Part shown: positions 58,001 through 64,000 of the stretch, piece by piece
Layout: the number at the start of each line of letters is the position of its first letter
Numbering within the stretch: position 1 is the first letter of the stretch
Assembly: GCA_963921795.1 (NCBI GenBank)
Contig: OY997651.1
Span: 56,240,642-56,304,641 of the forward strand
Length of the DNA stretch: 64,000 nt
From: Nannobrachium achirus
Lineage: Eukaryota > Chordata > Actinopteri > Myctophiformes > Myctophidae
Direction of reading: 5' to 3'
Notes under the pieces: model-generated
Seen by the model: the letters and a program-made list of their open reading frames with translations, nothing else
What the model was told of the DNA's origin: nothing
Databases searched by the model: none
Position numbers and translations under genes: made by a program

Positions 58001-58109
58001 ACGAAGGAGCCAATGAGCATGAAGTGCTTCTCGTTGAGAACGCAGCTGCCGTTGACAAACACCTTGTCCTTGTTATGCAGGCCGATGACCGGGATAGGCA
58101 TGGACACAC
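45446..58109 (-). CDS. htr2c: 5-HT2C-like serotonin receptor, 3' part (4 exons)
   Basis: Exons in transcript order: 58109-57946, 57264-57090, 51914-51682, 46138-45446. Phases agree (1, 0, 1, 0). They encode TM5, a long third cytoplasmic loop, TM6 with [10 protein letters not shown]7 with NPLVY, and a C-terminal tail. The family is a Gq-coupled serotonin receptor of the plasma membrane. The tail ends ERTSSV, close to the PDZ-binding end of 5-HT2C (ERISSV), which favours 2C over 2A/2B. The fish paralogue cannot be decided. TM1-TM4, the DRY motif and the RNA-edited loop lie right of the window. The third loop is unusually long and cut by introns. Confidence 0.88.
46202..46213. repeat. Poly-G tract beside the last htr2c-like exon
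   Basis: About a dozen G on the plus strand (C on the coding strand), 64 bases upstream of the acceptor. Confidence 0.9.
46262..46605. repeat. Dispersed repeat with one family hairpin
   Basis: A copy of 43325-43670 (gtgcaaatctttgaat, ccaaatacatatcattttgg, aaaccttagaaggatt). The hairpin at 46521-46574 has the same outer arms but a shorter apex. Confidence 0.75.
46796..47091. mobile_element. MITE with CAGACTGTAAACCACAAA ends
   Basis: Terminal inverted repeats of 18 bases plus internal pairing (aacaaaatgag / ctcattttgtt). The second copy is at 52568-52872. Confidence 0.8.
47735..47799. repeat. Family hairpin with duplicated arm segment
   Basis: gaagatagcagacctccaag carries an extra acctccaag before ctcagttgtgagcttggagg. 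This suggests slippage within the arm. Confidence 0.75.
48000..48850. mobile_element. Inverted-repeat element with aaagtgccctctccagacc arms
   Basis: Left arm at 48010-48095 (ggagagggcactttttacag, then taagccccctttgatgtcta) and right arm at 48755-48845 are inverted copies. Another copy of the arm is at 57283-57360. Inside is the tgtcgggtggaaacctc repeat with a family hairpin (48171-48245) and (TTTC)n at 48286-48331. Confidence 0.7.
48893..49740 (-). mobile_element. tRNA-derived SINE split by a MITE
   Basis: On the minus strand the head with a ggttcgattccc-like box (49740-49661) and the body (49046-48893, ggcgaaagggcctttctgtg) match the intact SINE at 49959. They are separated by the MITE at 49047-49660. 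Confidence 0.7.
49047..49660. mobile_element. MITE with AGTGGGAGAAATATGT ends, about 614 bp
   Basis: Long inverted arms: gtgggagaaatatgt, acttccggcagaaagcgtga, then cacctaggggtatttttgtg. The centre folds as aacattcctt / aaggaatgtt. Another copy, truncated at left, is at 53862-54281 and shares the right end tttctcccact. Confidence 0.85.
49912..49935. repeat. (AAAC)n microsatellite
   Basis: Six caaa units just before the SINE. Confidence 0.9.
49959..50340 (+). mobile_element. tRNA-derived SINE, intact head
   Basis: Head ggggggcacggcgacacag, A-box-like cggtagtgctgtc, B box gggttcgattccc, then the body ggcgaaagggcctttctgtg. The tail is gtgtccgtgctacgtccaac, then acccctgtcaggtgaaaag. Widespread fish type; not a tRNA gene. 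Confidence 0.75.
51082..51530. mobile_element. Member of the TTAAAGGGATATTCCACTTTC MITE family
   Basis: gggatatttcacttaaa through cacggcctgctcaagtattc and ggagtcaccagag, with poly-A/T stretches at the centre and right edge. Confidence 0.7.
51682..51914 (-). CDS. htr2c: htr2c-like exon: third cytoplasmic loop, part 2
   Basis: [36 protein letters not shown], then [13 protein letters not shown]. The last block is the conserved MQAI-NE-KASK segment at the base of TM6. Acceptor ccccacag, donor AAG|gtgaga, phase 1 to 0. Confidence 0.88.
52030..52205. mobile_element. SINE-like fish repeat
   Basis: gtcttgctcaaggactcttc, then gagcccgggatcgaactgg and cccctgagccactgcctcc on the plus strand. Read in reverse it has gggttcgatc-like and gtggctcag-like boxes. 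Common in teleost introns. Confidence 0.6.
52568..52872. mobile_element. MITE with CAGACTGTAAACCACAAA ends, copy 2
   Basis: Same ends and interior as 46796-47091. Confidence 0.8.
53095..53400. repeat. Repeat bounded by cagggctgtattaacc and ggggttaatccgtcc
   Basis: GC-rich arms (gccaggggcccttagctc / ggccaggggccctcg) look like a decayed hAT-type element. A short coding-like frame inside is fortuitous. Confidence 0.45.
53862..54281. mobile_element. MITE with AGTGGGAGAAATATGT end, left-truncated
   Basis: It shares caagcatttgttttgcac, gtgatgactcatcac and the right arm through tttctcccact with 49047-49660. Confidence 0.8.
54290..54950. other. Intronic stretch free of recognised repeats
   Basis: The longest piece of the receptor introns without a match elsewhere in the window, apart from a gaagaagaagaag run near 54830. 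No coding evidence; a conserved non-coding element is possible. Confidence 0.35.
54988..55031. repeat. (AT)n microsatellite
   Basis: About 44 bases of AT just before the hammerhead-like fold. Confidence 0.95.
55041..55079 (+). ncRNA. Hammerhead-ribozyme-like motif (type I, minimal)
   Basis: Stem I AGCAC (55041-55045) pairs with GTGCT (55075-55079). The core CTGATGA is 55046-55052. Stem II is GCTT/GAGC (55054-55057, 55061-55064), followed by GAAA (55065-55068). ACGCGT gives a very short or dimeric stem III, and GTC at 55072-55074 gives cleavage after C55074. One extra A (55053) sits between core and stem II, which may weaken activity. Minimal hammerheads with a tiny stem III are known from Penelope-like retroelements, which fits a fish repeat context. 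Confidence 0.5.
55184..55546. mobile_element. ATCGG-rich MITE, complete
   Basis: Ends tagggatgcaccgatatgg and ccgatatatcggtgcatcac, with ccgataccgatg motifs throughout; about 363 bp. Relative at 13709-13999. Confidence 0.8.
55900..56160. repeat. (GA)n and T-rich tandem tract
   Basis: gagagaga at 55937-55962, then repeated tttttttttcaaaaaac units at 56041-56157 that fold on themselves. Confidence 0.85.
56165..56201. repeat. CTAG-flanked GCGGCCC hairpin, copy 2
   Basis: CTAGA...TTTGCGGCCC-GAA-GGGCCGCAAA...TTCTAG. Same design as 16301-16337. Confidence 0.75.
56219..56255. repeat. Perfect hairpin, 17-base arms
   Basis: ATGTTAATCATCTGGGG and its complement around cgt. A related repeat at 58565-58600 has a single, unfolded arm. 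Confidence 0.9.
56308..56490. mobile_element. Fragment of the TTAAAGGGATATTCCACTTTC MITE family
   Basis: tttaaagggatatttcactt through tagatatttgatgta, then gaaagtggaatatcgcttta at the other end, with a short interior: an internally deleted copy. Confidence 0.7.
56800..57010 (-). repeat. Repeat copy with single hairpin arm
   Basis: The reverse complement matches 58240-58500, but the dispersed hairpin is represented by one arm only (attgacgatctgcatgctca). The outer repeat reads ggtccccagttaaaatatga. Confidence 0.8.
57090..57264 (-). CDS. htr2c: htr2c-like exon: third cytoplasmic loop, part 1
   Basis: [20 protein letters not shown], an Ala run, then [17 protein letters not shown]. It starts right after TM5 (TIQ|VLQ) at acceptor tgctcccag and ends CAAG|gtatgt. 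Ser/Thr-rich and low in conservation, as expected for this loop. Confidence 0.85.
57283..57530. mobile_element. Mixed MITE pieces in the receptor intron
   Basis: The aaagtgccctgtccagacc arm (see 48000-48850) is joined to gttttgcatg/cctcacatgctacttaaag pieces of the 49047-49660 type. Confidence 0.6.
57946..58109 (-). CDS. htr2c: htr2c-like exon: extracellular loop 2 and TM5
   Basis: Reads [30 protein letters not shown] and [20 protein letters not shown], ending LTIQ. SCVL supplies the loop-2 cysteine of the disulphide to TM3, and FVAFFIP is TM5. Acceptor tgcgtgcag, donor CAG|gtgtgt; phase 1 to 0. Confidence 0.92.
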
Positions 58110-58239
58110 CTGCACGCAGAGACAAAGAGGTTTTTAGCATTTATAACCAAAGTGACACGTTGTAGCAGTTAGCTCTGGTCCAGAGCATTAGCGAGGTCTC
58201 TCTAACACTCTGCCTGGGAGCAGATACAGCAGTGATTCT

Positions 58240-58640
58240 CAACCTTTTCAGGCGGTAACCCACAAAATAATCATATTTTAACTGGGGACCCCCCCCCCCC
58301 ACCCTGACGAGCACTAAGAGTTGAGGAATTACATTTTGTATAGCACGATTCTATTGTGAAAATAGCCGATCAACATGCTCACAACGCCTCGCGTTGCGAG
58401 GCGTTGTGAGCATGTAGATCTGCTATTTTCACAATTTCTGCCTCTAATATTTGACAATTTGGTCAATGTTTAATTTGTCATTTTAGAGCTATTAAAACTT
58501 TAGAAATGTGCAGATACCCTCTATACACTTAAACTTTATGTTGGTTTGTTTACTGTTGAGTGAGAAAACAATGTTGCACATTAAGTTAATCATCTGGGGA
58601 CCCCCCAAAAATAATAAAAACCCACAGGTTAAGAACCACT
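58240..58640 (+). repeat. Dispersed repeat with full family hairpin
   Basis: gtgattctcaaccttttcag at left, tttgtcattttagagctatt at right. The hairpin at 58353-58435 is an almost perfect 83-base fold-back. Confidence 0.8.
58353..58435. repeat. Dispersed hairpin, best-preserved long copy
   Basis: The arm begins ATTGTGAAAATAGCCGATCA, then ACATGCTCACAACGCCTCGC. The other arm is its complement with two or three mismatches around gttg at the apex. Confidence 0.9.
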
Positions 58641-58649
58641 GAGAAACAG

Positions 58650-58970
58650 GACCAGTAATTCCACTGTCCTAGGAGGGCTCTTCTTCAGTAAAAATAAACA
58701 AAACTACTTCGCTACTCACCTCGACCGCAGCAGACACAACCCGGAAATAACTATATGTTTTATTATTTATTATTTTATTAAATGCCAAAACTATGGCATT
58801 TAAATGCCATAACACCTCACCCAATCTGTATTTTACAGATTGGGTGAGGTGCTAGAGGTTTCCCACCACCAATAGACATTCAACAACACAAAACTGCCTT
58901 TGTTAAGGTGAGTAGCAAAGTAGTCGAGCCCTACGAAGGGCAGTGGAATTCCTGGTCCTGTATCTGAGCC
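58650..58970. mobile_element. Inverted-repeat element
   Basis: Arms aattccactg...ctacttcgctactcacc and ggtgagtagcaaagtagtc...cagtggaatt. The central palindrome is cacctcacccaatctgta / tacagattgggtgaggtg (58813-58851). A half copy is at 30620-30900. Confidence 0.75.
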
Positions 58971-58994
58971 TGCTTCCTGGCAGAGCGTTAGAGT

Positions 58995-59520
58995 CGGGGG
59001 ATATCGTCAGGAATAATGTCATATCCTGGAATAAATTCCTTACCAAAAACTTTCTTCACCAATGTGTTTGTAAAGGTGTCTAGTAAGACATCCATTGCAA
59101 GCATTAGTTTTGCAGCATTTGTCTAGTAAGACATCCATTGCAAGCATTAGTTTTGCATCATTTGTCTAGTAATACATCCATTGCAAGCATTTGTTTTGCA
59201 CAAAAAAACATTCCTTGGTGTAAAGGTGGCTCCCACAAAACTGTGATGACTCATCACTAAACGATAGTTTTATGGGGGCGTTTTTAGCCCTAGTTTGACC
59301 CCTCACATGCTACTTAAAGCATATTTATTTCTGTGTTTTTTATCCTGTATAGTTAATTCAATGGGAGCCCAACTTTCAGCAGCTGTAACGGATTCTCCTA
59401 GGGAAACTGAATTTCAGTCTTTGTGGGATGTGTTACGAGACACCTTTACAAACACATTGGTGAAGAAATGTTTTGGTAAGGAATTTATTCCAGGACTTTT
59501 TAAGATACACCTCGCTAACG
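58995..59520. mobile_element. Shorter relative of the 32597-33541 element
   Basis: Starts agtcgggggatatcgtcagg and ends ttaagatacacctcgctaac. Inside, a ccattgcaagcattagtttt segment is tandemly tripled (59090-59195). Confidence 0.75.
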
Positions 59521-60427
59521 CTCTGGTGCCTCCCTCCACCAGACCAGCTGAAATAAGATAAGCTTAATTCATTTGCCTGCCTCAGTCTGTTGCGGGCCCT
59601 ATTTAACACAACCAAGGCGTTCGATCTGAGGTTGAAGGAGTTTCTAATTAAGTCGAATGTTGAGCAGACATATGCAGGAAGAATCTCTGACTGAGAAAAG
59701 CTTTGAAGATTACAAAAAAATAAAACATAGCAGTGCTGTAACCTGTGTGTAGATAAAGAAGTGTAGCCCTGCTCCAAAGCAAAGACCCATGTCAGAAGTC
59801 AGATACATGAAAGGGTACATAGTGCATACAGCCTTGATTTGTACACATCACATGTGTATGAGGTAATGTTCCTGAATCAAATACGTCGCCGTCAAAAGGA
59901 ACGGATCTACAAGTTCACAGCGCTTTGCATCGTGGCGTCTTTTCAGCTTGTAGATCTGGTATATTTGGTGAGAGTGAGACGTGTTATCTGCTGAACTCAT
60001 GTAAATGAGAACCGGAAGGAGGTGATGGGGGAAGGATTTTTGCTTTTACAGATGGCTCGTTCAGATGGCTCAGCTAGATTGGTCTGGGATCAGTAGCATT
60101 TCGGGTTTCTGTCGGGAGTGGAAACATCCTACGTAATCTTGTAGTCATCAGACGGACTACTAGAGATGGGACGTTCGCGAACGATTCGAGTCTTTTGAAC
60201 GGCTCTTTGAAATGAACGATGGGATCCGGTTCGCAGTAGCTGGGAGCCGTTCCTTTCTAAATGGACAAATCTTTACTTACAGTAAGTAAAAGTATCGATC
60301 GATACTGCAATGTTGAAATACTCTGCCACAAGTCAAGTAGAATTTGTAGGCTACTAGTAGAAAGTACTCATTACAGAATGTCCCATTTCACAAGTTTTCA
60401 AATGTATAAAATGTAGAAAAATGATTA

Positions 60428-60503
60428 GAAAATAGCAGATCTACAAGCTCACAATGCGTCGCGTTGCGACGCATTGTGAGCTTGTTGTAGATCGGCTATT
60501 TTC
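60428..60503. repeat. Dispersed hairpin, 76 bp
   Basis: GAAAATAGCAGATCTACAAG, then CTCACAATGCGTCGC-gtt, and its complement with a tgt insertion. The flanks are unlike the other copies. Confidence 0.9.
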
Positions 60504-60786
60504 AAATGGCAGAAATGTATATATGGTAAAAAGGTATATAGGGTTTAAGTAGCCTAATTTGTAATCATAAATTCATAATCAAAATCTACAAAGTAACTAA
60601 AATGAGCCAGTCTTTTGAACGGCTCTTTGAAAGGAACGGATCCCAGAGATCCGGCTCACTTCAAAGAACCATAAATCCCATCTCTACGGACTACACTTTG
60701 GCCATTAGATCAAACCGGAAACAGTTTTAACCCAAAATAATTCCCTGCGCTCAAGGGCATCATTTTAGGGCCTACGCAATACAATC

Positions 60787-60809
60787 TTTTTTTTTTTTTT
60801 TTTTTTTTT
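60787..60809. repeat. Poly-T tract
   Basis: About 22 T. The sequence 59521-60780 has no gene; it holds a weak hairpin at 59908-59968 and a gaacggctctttgaa repeat at about 60195 and 60617. Confidence 0.9.
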
Positions 60810-61004
60810 GAAAAGTTCGTTTGGCATATCCATCTTTTAGTCCAACTCGTGGCGACTGGCAAGACTACACTTCTCGAGCATTTAAATAAGGATTGGGGAA
60901 GCAAACAAGGGGGGACCAAAACAAAGTGACACCACTTCTTCTGCCTGTTGCCGGTTTAGGCCACGCCTAGACCGGATGGCACGGTTTAAAACAAATACCA
61001 GGCT

Positions 61005-61572
61005 TTCCTCCGAGGTGGAAAGTCTGGTGACGCGAGGTTAGGCTCAGATGAGCACATGTGGAAGCTGTAGGCTGTAGGGGTTATGTTTTCTTTTTATAAA
61101 TAAAAGAGAGAAATATACTCGGCAGCGGTTGTACTGGACAGCACTGTTACATCTAATGCCAATCCCGCGAATACTCTGGAAATATTAAAAGGTATCTAGA
61201 GTGCTGATCCCGCGATGTTGCGGGCAATTTACTGTATACAGTAAAGCTGGCAATGGCTATGTAGCATCCGTTGAAAAGCGTTGGCACGGGTGGAGTCACG
61301 ATTCATCATCATCGCGCATCCCACGTGCACACAATAGTGATCCCATAACATTGAAACCAACAGTCTTTCTCATCTTTATCGTCCATTTTCTCCAAAGAAA
61401 CACTTTTGATGCCAAGGATGGCATTGGATTCTCGCTAAAATAGCAAAAGTATAAAGAGATCCATCTTCCACCCCTGTTTACATTTGGACCAGAAGTACTT
61501 CCGGGTGAATCTCCGTCAAGTAGGAATTCGTTTCGATCTACTTCCGGCCTTCAAAATAAGAGACTTGCCGCG
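61005..61572. repeat. Inverted short copy of the 1140-3107 repeat
   Basis: 61385-61572 and 61005-61045 match 1140-1340 and 3055-3107 in reverse complement, with only about 340 bases between them. Confidence 0.75.
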
Positions 61573-61647
61573 GACGGAGCAGGCGGCCGGCACGCTGGAC
61601 ATTTAACCCTTTCATGTCTGGAGCAGTAAATGAGTTAAGAAGCAAGG

Positions 61648-61702
61648 TGTGCGTGTGTGTGTGCGTGTGTGCGTGCGTGCGTGCGCGTGTGTGAGTGCGT
61701 GC
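61648..61702. repeat. (GT)n/(GCGT)n microsatellite
   Basis: gtgtgtgcgtgtg, then gcgtgcgtgcgtgcgcg. Sequence from 61703 to 63120 shows no gene or clear repeat. Confidence 0.9.
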
Positions 61703-63124
61703 GTTCTATCAAGCTTCCCTGGACTGAAAGCAAACAGAAGGCTGAACCTTCACATAAACAAAACCACAGACGCACGGCAATACAGTGCTTCTGTACCGCT
61801 TTGTTTGCTTCGAGACGGTCCAATATGGCTCTGCGAGGCAGCGCGTCTGATCATTGTGTATATGAATGCTTCAAAACACCAGAGAGCTGTTTATACTTGG
61901 CTGGCAGATGCACTAGACTAGTACATTGTTGGAACGACCTGCTCAGTCCTTGCAGGAACATCGCATAGGTTCAAAGCTGTTTATGGCCATTTGAATGTCA
62001 TCGCCATGGCTTACAGGGAAATCCGCATACGCAGAGTAAGATGAATGCACCCTGATCTGTTTTTTTTCTCTTCCCCCCTTTATCATCGTCAATATGGGAG
62101 TGGGAGAGAGTGCGTGCGTGCGTGCATTTCACTTTGTGTGTTCTGTCTGTGTATCAGCGTATTATGTACTGTGTGTATGCGTACAGTGCAAACAGAGTCA
62201 GGGTGCTGATATTGTGCATGTTGGCTCGCTGGAAACACTCTGCTACACCAGTGGGTCTCAAAGTGAAGTCTGGTAGGCGAGTCAGTGAAGGGGGCTGTCC
62301 ATACTGTCTCCGACCACCGAACTTTTCGTCGGAAAGGTCCGGTTCAACTACAAACTAACGTCACTCGCATCTACAGAAAAGCATTACCCCGAATTTGAGT
62401 TCCAAAAGCTGCACGTCGGAAAGTTGGAACTCTCTGACTAAACGTTTAGTGGTCGGAGACCTTAAGAAATACAGCAGTGACAACACACAGAAATGTGTGT
62501 GTTGAGGAATTAATTGGGAGAAAAAAGAAAGAAATGCAAAAACCCGCATTATCATTACGTGGACAATTTTGTTTGTATTTTTTCGTTCTTTTTTGTTTTG
62601 TTTTTGTGTTTCTTCATTTAAATGTATTTTTTTATACTTTTTCCATGTGGATCATTAATGCCTGTTGAACATGTTTTCAATCTCGATGGCATTGCAAATG
62701 AGCTTAAAACCTCAGTAATCTCTTCAAGAAATAAATATTTCAGTCAACAGTGACTCACTCTCTGGTTTAGAAGAGGCTGCTGAGTGTTTTATCATATTAC
62801 GCACACGCACGCAGGCGACTATTCTGACCTCTGACCTTATATACAGCTATTATTCAACGTTGACTTTTGTCTCAAGGTGACCAGAGTGAAGTTCATATGG
62901 AAATGAATCTCCTTGAAGTGTCTGTGGGGTGAGTCTCATGTACGGCCAAATGTATTTGTGAATACATTTTCTCCATTGACTTTAATTCAAAATGCAACTT
63001 ATTAATCTAATAATTGTGGTGTTAATACAGTTGGTATGACCGGTTTAATGTGTGCCAGCCCGTTCTCACTTTTTTTGTTTTTATCTTTGACAACGTGGAT
63101 TCTAACGCAACGTGGAGGTAACAT

Positions 63125-63320
63125 GTCTGACCACCTGAACCTAACCTTAACCCTAACCCTAACCTCAGTAAAACTATGCCTAAACCTAACCCAAACCCTA
63201 ACCCTAACCTCAGTAAAACTATGCCTAAACCTAACCCAAACACTAACCCTAACCTAACTATGCCTAAACCTAACCCAAACCCTAACCCTAACCTCAGTAA
63301 AACTAACGCTGGTGAATAGC
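63125..63320. repeat. Telomere-like 57-bp tandem repeat
   Basis: Three units of cctaacctcagtaaaactat, then gcctaaacctaacccaaacc and ctaac. Family shared with 18377 and 30305. Confidence 0.85.
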
Positions 63321-63329
63321 TAACCTGCT

Positions 63330-63540
63330 GACGCTGGTCGGCTCCATGACCGTCGTGGATAGTGACGTGATCGGGACCTTCGGGTGGCTGGTTAGACTAC
63401 ATAGTGGTTTCGAATCCCACTTCGGGAATTACTTTTGTCTTCTTCTTAGACCACTGGGCATACCCAAAGCATCCCCTCTTGTGATGCAGTAGGGCACCTG
63501 ACAGGGCGTCAGGTGTCTGACACCTTGGGGGTGAGAATGT
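63330..63540 (+). mobile_element. tRNA-like SINE head next to the LINE
   Basis: gggtggctggttagacta (A-box-like), then gtttcgaatcccac (B-box-like) and an unrelated tail. Weak. Confidence 0.4.
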
Positions 63541-63544
63541 GTTG

Positions 63545-64000
63545 ATACTATACTGTAGTACAGCTACACCCCTTCCTGATATTCCCTCAGTAAATGATAT
63601 GGTTCAACATTTTAATCTTAAATTAGAGTCAGCTCTGGATATAGTGGCTCCTATGAAAACTAAAAAGAAACATAAAGTAAAAGAAACACCCTGGATAAAC
63701 GATCATATACGCTCACTCAAGAAACAATGCCGCAAAGCAGAGCGAGCTTGGAGAAAAAATAAACTAACTATCCATCTACAGATTTTTAAGTCATTAACAG
63801 CCACGTACAATAAAACCATGCGTCTGGCTAGGCAGGCCTATTTTTCCGGAATTATTAATGAGAACAAGAACAATGCTAGGGTCTTATTCTCCACTATTGA
63901 ACGCCTCTTAAACCCCCCCCCCAGTCCTACAAGCAGTCACTCCTTGCCTCTAAAGCAAAGTGTAATGAGTTTGCATCCTTCTTTGACAACAAAATTGTGA
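63545..64000 (+). mobile_element. L2-type LINE, endonuclease-to-RT linker, runs off the window
   Basis: Encodes PSVNDMVQHFNLKLESALDI, APMKTKK, PWINDHIRSLKKQCRKAERA and ARVLFSTIERLLNP. This is the region between endonuclease and reverse transcriptase in L2 LINEs. After a C-tract at 63914-63923 the expected sequence (KCNEFASFFDNKI) continues in another frame, so the copy is probably frameshifted. Confidence 0.85.

Overview
The window looks like nuclear DNA of a ray-finned (teleost) fish. The grounds are intron-split vertebrate gene families, very dense dinucleotide and tetranucleotide microsatellites, fish-type miniature transposons, tRNA-derived SINEs and L2-type LINE fragments. The species cannot be fixed. 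Microsatellite density together with NLRP1-like genes would fit codfishes, but that is only a guess.

Two host genes are supported. (1) On the + strand, 810-18943, is the 3' part of an NLRP1/CARD8-like inflammasome gene. I traced 13 exons whose splice phases all agree (1719 nt, 572 residues plus stop). They encode a FIIND (ZU5-UPA) region, short linker exons, an internal CARD-like exon and a C-terminal ASC/NLRP1-type CARD. NACHT and LRR exons, if present, lie left of the window. (2) On the - strand, 58109-45446, are the last four exons of a 5-HT2C-like serotonin receptor: TM5, a long third cytoplasmic loop, TM6, TM7 and a tail ending in a PDZ-ligand-like SSV. Its 5' exons (TM1-TM4) lie right of the window.

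Layout: 1-18943 is the NLRP1-like gene, its introns full of microsatellites and MITEs. 19817-26445 is an LTR retrotransposon without recognisable coding capacity, with 511-bp LTRs that look identical and a 5-bp target duplication. 26877-30165 holds what look like decayed pieces of a YqaJ/PHD-type mobile-element gene, a 42/48-bp minisatellite, a SINE and an L2 fragment. 30166-45445 is intergenic and consists almost entirely of nested non-autonomous DNA transposons. 45446-58109 is the receptor gene. 58110-64000 is its next upstream intron, ending in an L2 LINE that runs off the window.

The most unusual signals are these. The acceptor and donor ends of one FIIND exon are each tandemly amplified (5366-5903). 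A family of short hairpins with a conserved outer arm and a variable apex recurs at more than a dozen places, some inside unrelated repeats. A hammerhead-ribozyme-like fold lies at 55041-55079. A duplicated exon-intron module lies in the linker region of the NLRP1-like gene. The two host genes have no evident functional link to each other.
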